Both the position numbers and the translations under genes were made by a program. The notes beneath the pieces are model-generated. The model was given only the letters and a program-made list of their open reading frames with translations. It did not search any database and was not told where the DNA came from. A DNA stretch of 62,132 nt from a virus. Positions 40,201 to 46,780 of this stretch are shown here, one piece after another; the stretch's first letter is position 1; each line of letters starts with the position of its first letter. The stretch covers positions 1-62,132 of IMG/VR virus record IMGVR_UViG_3300035670_000211. The stretch is one strand, 5' to 3'.

Positions 40201-43200
40201 GTTACATATGTAACTTTAAAAGGATTATCTTCTGTACTTTCAACACCCAAGAATGTTGGAATAAATTTAACACCGTCAAATGTAAAGACGGTATCGTCCG
40301 TAATATAAGGGACGCCACCTGTTCTTTGAATAAGGCGTTCGCGATAATCCAAGTTCGATTTAATTTCTTGTTTTATTTTTTCATCAACTAGTTCCGTTGC
40401 TCGAGTTCTCAAGCTTCGCAAGAAAGCATTCTTTTCTTCAATGGATCCAAAAGATAACGACATTGCTTTTCCGGAATTTTCTACGTGCATATAAACTCCG
40501 TCAATGTCTTCCATTTGATTTTCGATATCATAAATATCGTAACCAAACTTTTCTAGAATGTTTATTAAAACTTGTTTTTGATCTAGACTTTTAAAAACAA
40601 TTCTTCCGTCTTCCATATAAAATTCAAACGTTAAAAGACCACCCGTTTCTTTTAATTGATCGCGATAAATCATTGGAAGGTTTTCTTTTTGTGTCAACTC
40701 TTTCATAAGTTCGACACTGGCAACACTTGCGTAATCTTTACCAAAAACCATTTTAATTAATTCTTGGGGATCATCTAGTTGATTGCCAGATTCCGCGCGA
40801 ACATTTGGGTTGGATAGCGCTTGTCGAAGTTGTTTCCAACGGCTACCAATTAATTCGTTGACATTTAAAACAATTTTAAAACTAGACTTTGCGTCAGCAG
40901 TGTCTTTAATAAACCATTCTGAAAATAACTTTGAAGCAAATGTCATTCGTTCTCCGCTTCTTGCGTTTTCAATAAATGTTTTGGTCATGTCTGGGTCTTT
41001 AAAGACCGACGCGTGAACCAAAGCTCTTGGAGAATATTTTTCTCCGTTTCTTTTTTTGTTTTTAGAATATTCGTCAAACGTATATTCAGGTTTGTTCTTG
41101 GAATTTTTTTTATAAATGTTCCAAATAAATTGATCAACAAGTGTTTTGTCTTGATCGCCGAAAAATACAGACCTAAATGTTTGCGAATTTATTTCTTGAA
41201 CCGTTTCGAAAACATCTTCAGCGGTTACTGATTTTCCGAACTTGTTATTTGCGTCTTGGTTTTTTAACGCGACGTTATCTATAATATCGCGTATGTCTGC
41301 TTCTGTTAAAGCGACAGGGGTTTGACTGGACGTAACTTTACTTAAGACACCCTGTAACACTAGTTTTCTGAACTGATTTTTTTCTCGGGCAATTCTTCCT
41401 TCTAGGTTTTGTCTGTAAGTTCTTCCGGATTCTTCTTGGAACTTTTCTTTGAATCCTTCGGAGTTTATAAATTCTTCTTCAATGAACCGTATGATTTCTT
41501 GATCTTCTTTTTTGTTGGGATCAAATCCTGAACCAAGGAGGGAACTTGAGAAGATTTTTTTTAAACGAGCTACGTCCGTCTGGGGGTTTATGCTTGCTGC
41601 TATTTTTAATTCGTCTTCGTTAATAAGCCTCTTTTTAATTAACTCAGCTTTTACTTCTGCCGGTAAGTTTTCATAGAATGTAATAAAAGCTTGAACTCTT
41701 TTATACATTTCCGGCGACACAGCCTTGTTACCTTTCGGAATGTTCGAAATGTCATCCTTTAATGTTTTGATTTTTTCTAATGCTGCAGAGTATTGAAAGG
41801 CTTCTTCAATTTTTGAAAACGACGTTCCGCTAATTAGAGAGCGGTTGTTTTCAATAATGTTTCGAATGTTTCCATTGTTTAACACATCCGCAAGTTGTAA
41901 GGTTGTTAAGTAACCTTTGCTTGCGAGTGCGTTTAATGTCTTAAGTACTCCGTTAACCTTATCTGGTCTTTTCATCAGATCGTCAAATTTTTCGCCTGTA
42001 AGATTTTCTAGTAAGTATTTTAGTGCCGTTGCTTTATCTTCAGCATTATCTGCAAACTTAATGGTAAATAAATTAACCATCATCGCATTTAAATTTTGTG
42101 CGTTTTTAGCTCCCATACCAATATGAACCATTGGAATTAAGTACACGTCACTTTCACCAATGCGTTCAATTGTACGAACGCCGCCTTCAACTTCGGATTC
42201 TGCAGCGACAACATCAGATAATGTTTTTAAAATCTGAATTGCTTTTGCGTATTGTTGTTGAGATTCTGAATCAGAAGATCCTTTGTTCCTTGGCATAATA
42301 ATATAAAAATCCGCCAAAGCTTTTGCGTCACCGCCAAGTTTTTCTGCAATAAATTTATTTAAATTTTCAATAATTTTAGTTCGATCTGCTTCTGGCAACT
42401 TGCTTAATTTATCAAGAAATTTATTTTTAAGAACAATTTCGGTTTTTTCTTTTTTTGTTTTTTTATCTTTTGTTACTTGAATTTCAAAAACATCTCTCAT
42501 CGAAACGGGATCTGCTTCTGACGTTTGTAACAATTTTATAACTTCTTCTCTGTTTTTAAAAACAGCAATCTGATCGTTCTTCGTTAACAAACTAACAACT
42601 TCTGAAGCTTCTGTTTTATCAAACGTTCTAATTTGGGCAAGTCCAGAAACAAAACCTTTAACAACCGTATCAATCTTTTTAAGTTTGTCGCTAGTCATTC
42701 CTTCGTATAATTTAGATGTAGGATCAAAAATATCACCCGTTATAAAAGAACTTTGAACCATTCCGTTTTTAGCAGCAACAAAGTTTGAGTATTGTTCTAC
42801 TGCTGCATTGGTTGCAAGAATAATTTCTTCTCGCATATTTTCTTTAAATTTCTTTTCCATTGCTTTAGAAACAGGAGAAACATTGCTGTCGTTCTTAAAG
42901 GTTTCGTGTAAATAAACCAACGCATCTTGCGTTCCCAAAACAATATTTTTATCTTTTCTACCACTTTGCATTGCTCTTGCTTTTTCAATGGTTTTTAAAA
43001 TAGCATCAGCTGCATCTGTTTTTCCTTCAGCAGAAAGTTTATCAGCAAGTTTTAAATACGAAACAATTTCACCTTCGTACATTTTTTGGAGGTTACCTAG
43101 TTTAACTGTAACTCCAGCAACACCCATTTGCATATCGTCGCCACGCAAACCGCCAGCAACGTTACGGAAAAGTAACGATCCTTGCAAGGCTATGTTTTGG

Positions 43201-45110
43201 GGATCAAACAATGAACCCCATGCTTTTAAGTCAAACATATCACCAGTTGTAGCAAGTGACGATTGTGTTCCCATGGTAAAAAAGTTTTCTACCATATCCA
43301 TAACGGAGTTAACAACAATAAAACTTGTTCTTTGAGAATAATTTTTGCTCCAATTCAAAATAAACGTAGACCAACTATTTGACATCAAATTATTTGCTTT
43401 AATGTTTGCTGCGTTTCCAAACGTTGCTTTTTGCCACGTAGCTAAACGCGTTAAGGCTGGCGTATCACCAACCGATCGCAAGAAGAATGAAATACCAAAG
43501 TTCATGGCAGCCATTGTTGCAGCTTTGCCTACGATTTCTCCAGTTTCCATTCCGAGTTGTGCTTTGTTTGCTTCAAGCGCAGCAACGGTTGTTGTAAAAT
43601 CTTTGACGGCTAAAAAGCCTAGCCCACGTACGGTTGCTTGAGTTGCTGTCAATAACGTACCGGAACTTGAGTAAACACCTTGGCCTAAACCAATCATCCC
43701 GTTAATCGCGTTACCAATACCACGAGCTGCTTGATATTTTAATCCTGTGCCAACGGTAGCTCTTACGGTTTGCCCAGATGCAAGTGTAATTGATTTAACA
43801 CCGGCATTTGCTAGCAAGCTTGCACCTTTGGTTGCCGCCAACATACCGACTAAAAATCCAAGTCCTCTTGCTGTGCCACGGCCAATACCGTCCCAGTTCA
43901 CAGATCCATCAGAGTTTGTCCAACCCCCATTTGCTTCATAAACGCCATTACCAAATAAATATTGAGATGCTTTCCAGCCTTCAACATTTTTATAGGTTTC
44001 GGCAAGAATGTCAAATTCAAAATCGCCGCCGATCATTTGAAGGGCGTCGGCAATACCAGCACCGGCATAAATAAACAAATCACCAATCCCGGCAATGGAA
44101 CTTGCAAACCCTTGAATAAACTGATCTCCGTAAACGCCAAAGATTGCAGGAATTTCAATACGGTTTAACGAACCGTCTTTATTATAGTACGCTTTCGCGC
44201 CACGTTCACCAGCTTCACCTGGATCATAAACTTTATAAAGGATTCCGTTGCGGTGAAGATACCAATCAACCTTACCATCGCCATCTTCATCAATGGTTGG
44301 ATTAAAGTCTTTAAGCAAACCTGCTTTATATAAACGAACGATTTCCGTTTCCGATTCAATGACATCATCGAGTGCATCGAATTGTTCTTTGAACAACACG
44401 GCAAGTTGCTCGTCTTCTAATTTGTTTTGATCTTCGAAATTTGAAAGCAACGAATTACGCGTTGTTAACGTATTACGTTGAGAGTACCATACTTCGCGTT
44501 GATACATAGCTTCGGCTTGCGATAAAATATTTTGTAAATAGGTTAAATTATCGATGGGTGAATCCATCATTCCTTGCTTACGTCGGTTATACCAATAGAG
44601 CGAGGATTTTAAATCATGCCCTTCGGCTTTAAGAATGTCTTCGCCATATGCGCGAAATAAAAAAGTTTGGTATCCGATTCTTCCTTCGGACACATCCTTT
44701 TCTAGTTTCTTAATTTTTTCTTCCCGTAGCAAGAGCTTTGCATCGAGTTCGAATCCTTTTGGTACAAATTGGTTTTGTCTGTAGTATTCCGTAAAGGATT
44801 GATCGTCACTTAATCCAACCGCTGCTCGTAATTCAGTTGCACGGGTAACACCTAAGGTTTCACCGTAAATTGATTTATTGCTAGGGGGTGTATCATATGT
44901 CGAAGCGTCACTTACTCGGACTACTCCAGATGCCCATTGTACCGAACCTTCTTCAGTAGCTTTATTGATCTCATCATCTTGAAAGTCATTTACATTAAAG
45001 CGAGGTGTTTCAAACTTCGGTTCAGGAAGTTTTAACTCTGGAGCTTTAAGCTCGACTTTAAACGGATCAGGAAGCTTACCGAATGAAGGGTCGAAATTTT
45101 GACCATCCAT
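28296..45110 (-). CDS. Giant polyprotein with two-barrel RNA polymerase and DEDDh exonuclease domains, probably virion-packaged
   Basis: A single unbroken frame of 5,604 codons covers 27% of the window. The polymerase signature lies at residues 3299-3353: RNIPLNIIRYPQDG, then SGDVDGDSIS, with Asp3349, Asp3351 and Asp3353 matching the DxDGD metal site of the beta-prime barrel, preceded by the RxPxxxR-type block. Upstream lies a DEDDh exonuclease: DVES (Asp2637, Glu2639), VYEMSLIK, FNGASFD (Asp2787) and HDSIED (His2856, Asp2861). An EF-hand-like Asp loop is at 274-282. Hydrophobic segments occur at about 320-640 and 5200-5240. Virion RNA polymerases of crAss-like phages and N4 are comparably large ejected proteins, so packaging is inferred. 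Most of its length remains unassigned. Confidence 0.85.
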   Translation of the reverse strand: MDGQNFDPSFGKLPDPFKVELKAPELKLPEPKFETPRFNVNDFQDDEINKATEEGSVQWASGVVRVSDASTYDTPPSNKSIYGETLGVTRATELRAAVGLSDDQSFTEYYRQNQFVPKGFELDAKLLLREEKIKKLEKDVSEGRIGYQTFLFRAYGEDILKAEGHDLKSSLYWYNRRKQGMMDSPIDNLTYLQNILSQAEAMYQREVWYSQRNTLTTRNSLLSNFEDQNKLEDEQLAVLFKEQFDALDDVIESETEIVRLYKAGLLKDFNPTIDEDGDGKVDWYLHRNGILYKVYDPGEAGERGAKAYYNKDGSLNRIEIPAIFGVYGDQFIQGFASSIAGIGDLFIYAGAGIADALQMIGGDFEFDILAETYKNVEGWKASQYLFGNGVYEANGGWTNSDGSVNWDGIGRGTARGLGFLVGMLAATKGASLLANAGVKSITLASGQTVRATVGTGLKYQAARGIGNAINGMIGLGQGVYSSSGTLLTATQATVRGLGFLAVKDFTTTVAALEANKAQLGMETGEIVGKAATMAAMNFGISFFLRSVGDTPALTRLATWQKATFGNAANIKANNLMSNSWSTFILNWSKNYSQRTSFIVVNSVMDMVENFFTMGTQSSLATTGDMFDLKAWGSLFDPQNIALQGSLLFRNVAGGLRGDDMQMGVAGVTVKLGNLQKMYEGEIVSYLKLADKLSAEGKTDAADAILKTIEKARAMQSGRKDKNIVLGTQDALVYLHETFKNDSNVSPVSKAMEKKFKENMREEIILATNAAVEQYSNFVAAKNGMVQSSFITGDIFDPTSKLYEGMTSDKLKKIDTVVKGFVSGLAQIRTFDKTEASEVVSLLTKNDQIAVFKNREEVIKLLQTSEADPVSMRDVFEIQVTKDKKTKKEKTEIVLKNKFLDKLSKLPEADRTKIIENLNKFIAEKLGGDAKALADFYIIMPRNKGSSDSESQQQYAKAIQILKTLSDVVAAESEVEGGVRTIERIGESDVYLIPMVHIGMGAKNAQNLNAMMVNLFTIKFADNAEDKATALKYLLENLTGEKFDDLMKRPDKVNGVLKTLNALASKGYLTTLQLADVLNNGNIRNIIENNRSLISGTSFSKIEEAFQYSAALEKIKTLKDDISNIPKGNKAVSPEMYKRVQAFITFYENLPAEVKAELIKKRLINEDELKIAASINPQTDVARLKKIFSSSLLGSGFDPNKKEDQEIIRFIEEEFINSEGFKEKFQEESGRTYRQNLEGRIAREKNQFRKLVLQGVLSKVTSSQTPVALTEADIRDIIDNVALKNQDANNKFGKSVTAEDVFETVQEINSQTFRSVFFGDQDKTLVDQFIWNIYKKNSKNKPEYTFDEYSKNKKRNGEKYSPRALVHASVFKDPDMTKTFIENARSGERMTFASKLFSEWFIKDTADAKSSFKIVLNVNELIGSRWKQLRQALSNPNVRAESGNQLDDPQELIKMVFGKDYASVASVELMKELTQKENLPMIYRDQLKETGGLLTFEFYMEDGRIVFKSLDQKQVLINILEKFGYDIYDIENQMEDIDGVYMHVENSGKAMSLSFGSIEEKNAFLRSLRTRATELVDEKIKQEIKSNLDYRERLIQRTGGVPYITDDTVFTFDGVKFIPTFLGVESTEDNPFKVTYVTSVFDAFKGGEIKQGKLGGLLIKAYAMSRALPGASIGIDANLQRDHFIYDVIRTIDEFANKTRGQAEQTEESYNKLIVYLTDEEVQAFKDNGDLYDITPITKRKVAGEQFRQYEIAPKLGFQEKALTYLQNNPNNVQLKYILPLVMYDKPSSYEVAMADYLKQNNLEDSTNRAVSNARRLERNSSGADLIIYVNENVRSIYSENFIKEMYGAPFNITYKSFVSDDIKNGEQEVIDAVKGKTFAEIIELNNDPRFKNNIYFTMLYRQLIGAKFYTEEILFGENNTFGFNSDNKNLAELLADSTIKTMLADGLEEIESANLADKDAIKQKIVNRINDFIKNQNKRERQKVYVLEKDPGSLADFSKKETDKVTSYNIESLGVRNNLKGTISVADIDDIIDTFKNDYEFYRASSYKANNELQDPTISKLLAILETSSSSDNKLNIFVEDLFRLSPEEFKKIKNILVADGRIAKDSIQKLEEKFKSIEKNSTYYRQTFEENYRKPYTYEKSFIKLHNTPSASRTNAVAVVKANDPLSKSNFKKQIQEAASRSKAEPQIGKKQIKLSLADFATDNLMRLFKNMLEEDLYSSFSASRLMNNLSHAKFLGEYVYNIAGVSKALKDFMGEKDPSLTTKDYVKIAMSLYNQASGVTYDRSFPAFFLYDKQTGKVIGIDGTGNNKQALDKIGFIYFKDIENETSDRYWMFNVDKNAFNASGSDLREGFRALELNQENKTKVRSIISNYILKEVGELQALENETMKDKIARVLTRNPTIKDKADYIQTVLETNPTIKKLLDQYTPRGKKQLIKNLFLMGENVRVGSPTNSLALQRSLNSIRWSDPSYRTDTRKQNNLIRNINNFAYLINPEAIPYNFNVAKNIVEKLYNEKTKNQIDFNINKKANQSNEDYRKRIGEIFIEINENGTTSVKAQNQIKALALKYGPLLGEEKVVQDIFAHFVYNKNNGATYNFLMLNNDINNIVVKSLSTEDTKIMNGRYDFRSLLNQELYYGDVESLDNMVYEMSLIKTNPVTDLKETLLNPNNAFANSGKKILIPMFYKGRFLNKTLLNELVPGNQPLEIQIKTLMPEFYDKFIKDNKEVTLRNLENYFKNIDNVVKNIPDFEKLGKKAVQDYIIKEAASYGYTNVGKELPLLVSFNGASFDFGSKDIDGILVKSGIFNTRENIFNQNHLDVLQDIIKEKRFISETIFEDQQKNSLSFLAERFGVKVLGAHDSIEDVKTLAKVLFVLADDFKNTNRITSNILVTLDDIHKAATGREIDQETTIRIGEGVEKIKEEDIGDESTLEFVKAYRDAFDPKNTSAIDEAIGKSMSVIKDYLDSIERDVYRKKVNEMINDDLRNKIKVYENIQKNTSRFLPQMLEYFLAKKYPNKPLDTNVSSYVKKGIESESASGYFTGDLFNLFKFAIGSEYEETGTRAISQYKYDEFFSVESEEEAFNILAKAVKTNWGIQDISYEDFQNNKKLYSGNIIRDASENFLETSFVDETTGVIRTGKEYLQAVNDNEVSRREVNSFRNAQETIFEDVFKGLPEDVVLNMLNKSAEVYLRNVNLDQNSFEERVRLRGLFGSNKFLNQLKSVLNKYSFGSNFRRSEFYDRVTATDRNREYKLYNEKGDVVLEKLKANEIAMSEKTYKELTGISYEDSLKVFYPDDTGKKRYRNIPLNIIRYPQDGIGRQAVLNVRILDKSETKYLNKPIMNLDVLKAFLSGDVDGDSISILQPTKGSVAFNTAISKNYNLIFDIFDQGFDSLLTQEKNILSGSLSETQKVVLDFETQRNFASQFIVADLDNLNKNTINYETLRTQRKDYLKNLLREDANKFSDKDLDDILDQIWIKQYDITEFAKSVGESPFTYVSLNIFASDIEINRNAFLLLNAAKIFNFEKQAAADVYSGYKQKLTNKMSEKINSQDGRALFNYAAFDVSEGTFNIISRNIDATKAAMLTSMVAQADSVRRIIGSDMYKYIVNLVANAETGNDIVSAFQLMNKFIMESEDTKDKFAFGLNQYKNLDKDILDSIKSENLEVLKAFGILTGAFDGKKEFDLENMTMLDFNSKMERIFAAIKSNNLGNYWASSNNSAKRNLNFQLEIQKILDSTENNSRSYKEMYDSVHDIYDKDSDGFVSDMHVNAMILINQNVFGENIEVDTHKIVRGNKKTYGAESISLYKLYGEKVNFEDAKILLGLQAQNRKILKSDILLGNGKTIPAGSKIESVIKNKDGTLNVVFTYKRGYDADLKFTVAGTKNFKSTLGGTVNDNLENAIRDSGVEADFVFSQDSFKQKNATPFFNKILKSRIEKGLVEYYRFVDGKFEKVDSIKDADAWMIKQLPTMISQESFFRRDLKERFTDDIAISTGRRNLTGPIITKDYLFEVDGNEIKFSDKIIEDGYKSFETYNQPTLLENNAASLHAYMLNVINIKYSNLSEAEKTKRYKNLTNYSSSELMDLFSKEFKILHKSEPDFFERLSPIEKILVSDELYQMFLQDGNPRILTSVADLEFSSKTASFARKNAQENKKLRNFRTQGGLARDLTTSKYGENIVLSEAFGNMGMVEYLQFLINKTNEAYGTNIYNLSRKNLQDLSIKKILNLGQGVGGSISDNFGTINLNDALLIDNPQVIGKGSTSQKTGEYIKSPVNSVESGVLKPSLYSEQGAPRLTQEDYTNEEYLNYRSFDSETGKFTSKNYGPELNVELGNGNKRLFRSEARFLANIIGATARAKNNYERATLFGYNPSIYLPFSLTNIAVNPNDQRIQLAYTPDFINSDLKNVTQDLRKKLSSDRFLDIVNAKGKTIKDALGKNLISKGFSEANGKALELQEREDMQSVLKRAAIFGDEIRNTQLDTLLRNLNPEEDFGDSYEAQFQKRIEYQENIEALTTQFKADLLASGGIKVGTTLDLEVERMVKDYATNQKFFMKKFSRPLENLADLAERYGAYQELQKYAALKYYNVVIPQIEAALGKEGILEKDKVELTMLLKNYKEEYSAILGKYNTGEEFVSFFERAYAPLVNYFNSVNKQLGEQFRAYSIVTDQASDMLLYLIKPKVKKGFEKGEQVLSKISMFTYNDESLFKAKDLSGPNYFVNMFDKIAILTKQATIYTMSQKIKQLGLTANKGVMEYVEDSLLNILEIEAKKMVLFKKENAEEAMYNYENFVSDIMRFVPEDEFAAYMQIKKQFISKNTFGENLLSIYKKINETLHNKNVPSKTELENTLRTADKKSKEWDVAYKMMKLYEFKEQTLIMLTNMIDSKDSGNKSVLNGIYEGLKVYAEKNGLELTDRFGRLLSEDPTKYKALFPGSTNELKHLVKFSYFGGGFEKNIVLDALGGEVFVTNKSLANFLDKEVFTTRMPNKILDSIAKLNGITSKLIMSNPFRFIDRLVGFTLYDVATLSSSEPTTMLKIGRAMNEVSAMLQSNFAVISPEMQEFLNETGMGLDKTKLTEIFADYNPEKNTSKLLDNAYFNVFEKGFAAQNIVGRYAYWLAVKEKFDTNKPVNYGPSYDVREAIKNLSAKKDPESGEIIVSASGRKAGYMLSNVLGSPGDFPIMAKKLRGLVMFSTFPLAAARFARNMLGSASVAIKDLMLPENRSDAVRWLSGTALGTAGLFALPWLLFEIWGTLLGLEDEEKEKWKEEGGMPELFRTMYTGSPVINRFNTFNQYALLDSMTIKPFRDAMAEGGTFMDGVGRFFLDNIAARAPAPAKLMAETLGGVDTFGGTIRDVSDQWSMWENFQRKLLGYVIGGSGANALTTYLNKDAQYENNNVIEMIGIGFGKVVEAEMGNTAAYKSEIRNYYKANSLIQTERFKESEGREYSQSNFDLEKYNSLRSEIGRALRRKAKPSVIYGIIVNALESGVGIPEVRSALRNNSLEYKLSTIQNLEGFLSQLSDSEEKTIRDAIAYERQTYPFLDDYVMQVNDLYTTTYNYENTPRKIYIPRVYTNNNRYPARLDTNGYLRNTRFNPYFRIQDPYKAYRASWYNIMNFDDEER

Positions 45111-45134
45111 AATATAATTCTCCTATAGTTATAT

Positions 45135-45161
45135 ATTATACACGAACTTTAAAAAAGTCAA
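45135..45161 (-). promoter_or_regulatory. Promoter for the giant polymerase gene
   Basis: TTGACT (45156-45161) lies on the minus strand, overlapping the stop codon of the upstream gene. It is followed by TATAAT at 45135-45140 (15 bases away) or the overlapping TAATAT (17 bases). A ribosome site (AGGAG) follows before the ATG at 45110. Confidence 0.65.
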
Positions 45162-45787
45162 TCTATTTCTTCAACGTATTTAAATTTAATTTTATGAAGA
45201 TCGCTTTTTGAGCGCTTTGTCATCTTGCCTTTAATATGGCGACGGAACGAACTAATCGAAACATTTAATTCATCGGCGGCTTCTTTAAGTGATTCGAATT
45301 TAACCCAATGTTTATTAATTAAAACCATAATCGTTTTTCCTCGGTGTGTGTGATCGAACTCAACATGAGGCGGAACAATCAATAAGTTTTTAAAATTACA
45401 GTCTTGAATCTTTTTATTCCGGTGATAGATCTTTGATCCGGGAACCCAAGTCCGAGAAAACGTGCGTGCCACGAGGTTTTTAACCGAGTAGCGTCGGTGA
45501 TTAATTACCACGGCCAAAAAAATTTCATGCTTTTTATTTTTATCGCGTTTATAAATTTTCATCGGAACGCGAGAAAACTTATTCGCAAGCGGTCCATTTT
45601 CCGTAAGATCTTTTTTCATGTACTTCGTGACGTAGCCACGAGAGTGAACATAATATAAACAATGACGCGTTTCCATAAAGAGCCGTTGATAATGCTCCCA
45701 GTTTTTCCGCCGACGTTCTTCGAGTTCTTCGATCGTCAAAGGATCCGGTCTTCTAATACTTAAAAATAATTCAATGAGATCGTCCAT
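45158..45787 (-). CDS. HNH/NUMOD-type endonuclease-like protein
   Basis: The 209-residue protein looks like a free-standing homing endonuclease: KNLVARTF (about 103-110) then PGSKIYHRNKKIQDCNFKNL, where the usual pattern is VNHIDGNKxNNxxxNLE. His122 and Asn131/Asn134 are kept but the Asp of the HxD pair is Asn, and the final metal His may be His146. The C-terminus (163-188) is a NUMOD1-like helix-turn-helix (FESLKEAADELNVSISSFRRHI). It may be degenerate. It lies next to the giant polymerase gene, a common target of homing endonucleases. Its start follows a -10 box by six bases with no ribosome site. Confidence 0.6.
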   Translation of the reverse strand: MDDLIELFLSIRRPDPLTIEELEERRRKNWEHYQRLFMETRHCLYYVHSRGYVTKYMKKDLTENGPLANKFSRVPMKIYKRDKNKKHEIFLAVVINHRRYSVKNLVARTFSRTWVPGSKIYHRNKKIQDCNFKNLLIVPPHVEFDHTHRGKTIMVLINKHWVKFESLKEAADELNVSISSFRRHIKGKMTKRSKSDLHKIKFKYVEEID

Positions 45788-45793
45788 ACTTTT

Positions 45794-45823
45794 ATTATAG
45801 TATACACGATTTCATTTCGTCAA
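45794..45823 (-). promoter_or_regulatory. Promoter giving a leaderless HNH/NUMOD message
   Basis: TTGACG (45818-45823) and TATAAT (45794-45799) lie on the minus strand with 18 bases between them. Only six bases (AAAAGT) separate the -10 box from the ATG at 45785-45787. The -35 box overlaps the end of the upstream small gene. Confidence 0.65.
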
Positions 45824-45981
45824 GCGAATTCGTCTAACTTTTCTTCCGCCTCATAAAACCAAAGCGGCATAAACATCGCAGCAGCCTTAAGCTTTTGGAA
45901 GGACGCGAAGCGTCCCGCGAATTTTACATTGCCATGACTTTTAATTTCATAAAGGGAATAGATCTTAATTTTCGTTTTCAT
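45820..45981 (-). CDS. 53-residue hypothetical protein
   Basis: A short frame starts with ATG at 45979-45981 behind a GGAG site and encodes MKTKIKIYSLYEIKSHG and onward to KLDEFA. It is compact, with aromatic residues in the middle (FASFQKLKAAAMFMPLWFYE). No family is recognised. It is supported by its ribosome site and by fitting exactly between neighbours. Confidence 0.5.
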   Translation of the reverse strand: MKTKIKIYSLYEIKSHGNVKFAGRFASFQKLKAAAMFMPLWFYEAEEKLDEFA

Positions 45982-46067
45982 CGTGCGTATCTCCTAGATA
46001 CTACCAGCATAACACCACCCGAGGCTTACACCGCGGTGAAAACGTTTACATTTTTGTGTAAGTGGTT

Positions 46068-46307
46068 TCAGAAATTCTTTTGTGTCACAGCCAGGAAAGC
46101 TTCGCGGGATTCCGGTCCATCCATATCGATAAACAGATTCGTTTGCATATTCCCATAATACGCAACGAAGAGTTCTCCTTCTTCGCGAAAGTTCAGGCCA
46201 CCGTAGGTCCTGAAGTTCGCTAATGCTTTATTGACTTCACTGATAATCCGCTCTGGACTATCTGCTACTTGAATCAACGTCCGATCTCTTAACAAATAAA
46301 ACATCAT
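46068..46307 (-). CDS. Hypothetical 79-residue protein
   Basis: The product (MMFYLLRDRTLIQVAD and onward) appears to be a small alpha/beta protein without a membrane segment or recognised motif. Its start lies two bases behind the stop of the small membrane protein upstream, indicating co-translation. The 86 bases that follow it, before the 53-residue gene, are gene-free and show nothing clear beyond short inverted repeats. Confidence 0.5.
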   Translation of the reverse strand: MMFYLLRDRTLIQVADSPERIISEVNKALANFRTYGGLNFREEGELFVAYYGNMQTNLFIDMDGPESREAFLAVTQKNF

Positions 46308-46309
46308 GT

Positions 46310-46459
46310 TTATTCATCCCCTTTGTTATACAAACTTGTAATATAGTGTTCGATTGCTGTATAGCCCGAACTTATAAGTACAAGTCCGATAATGATTGCA
46401 CCTACGGTAACAAACGTTGCAATCTCTGTTTGGAACCAGCGAAAGATTTCTTCTAACAT
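46310..46459 (-). CDS. 49-residue single-pass membrane protein
   Basis: A short frame starts at 46457-46459 behind AAGGAGAAAAA. It encodes a protein with one hydrophobic segment (about residues 13-33, FVTVGAIIIGLVLIS) and a polar tail ending LYNKGDE. It follows the tRNA-Arg gene by 11 bases and is coupled to the next gene. Small single-pass proteins of this kind are common in phage early regions; no function is assigned. Confidence 0.6.
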   Translation of the reverse strand: MLEEIFRWFQTEIATFVTVGAIIIGLVLISSGYTAIEHYITSLYNKGDE

Positions 46460-46470
46460 TTTTTTCTCCT

Positions 46471-46546
46471 TGGCCTCCCCGATACGATTCGAACGTATGA
46501 CCCACAGCTTAGAAGGCTGTTGCTCTATCCTCTGAGCTACGGAGAG
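46471..46546 (-). tRNA. tRNA-Arg(UCU) with encoded CCA
   Basis: The minus strand forms a complete cloverleaf: acceptor CTCTCCG/CGGGGAG, D-arm GCTC/GAGC, anticodon arm with loop CTTCTAA (anticodon TCT), T-arm ATACG-TTCGAAT-CGTAT, discriminator G and an encoded CCA. It should read AGA/AGG codons, which are used throughout the AT-rich genes here. Confidence 0.95.
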
Positions 46547-46582
46547 ATCACAGCAGTTTTTCGAGATGCTTAGCTCGTTACT

Positions 46583-46780
46583 TTACAAAACAAATCCGAG
46601 AAAAATTAAAACACTATAAAAAATAATTCCGGCTACGAGCGCTGTTCTACCCACGTTCGTGGTAAACATTTCAAGATCATCCGGAATCTCATTCGTGGTT
46701 AATTCACGAAAAAGATAAACGCCGAGGCCTAATGCCCCTCCGGCTGCAAACCCTAGCAGAATAATTTGTGTTAGGTCCAT
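46583..46780 (-). CDS. Two-pass small membrane protein
   Basis: I place the start at 46778-46780 (MDLTQIILLGFAAGG) behind AAAAGGAGG; a longer in-frame start at 46831 would lie over the promoter. The 65-residue product has two hydrophobic segments (about 4-23 and 45-64) with the charged RELTTNEIPDDLEMF between. It is the second membrane protein around the tRNA gene. No family is recognised. Confidence 0.6.
   Translation of the reverse strand: MDLTQIILLGFAAGGALGLGVYLFRELTTNEIPDDLEMFTTNVGRTALVAGIIFYSVLIFLGFVL

Noticed and set aside
28296-45110. Alternative genetic code or intein in the giant gene
   Set aside because: The frame has no internal stop under the standard code, all three stops end other genes, and the DVDGD region is not interrupted.
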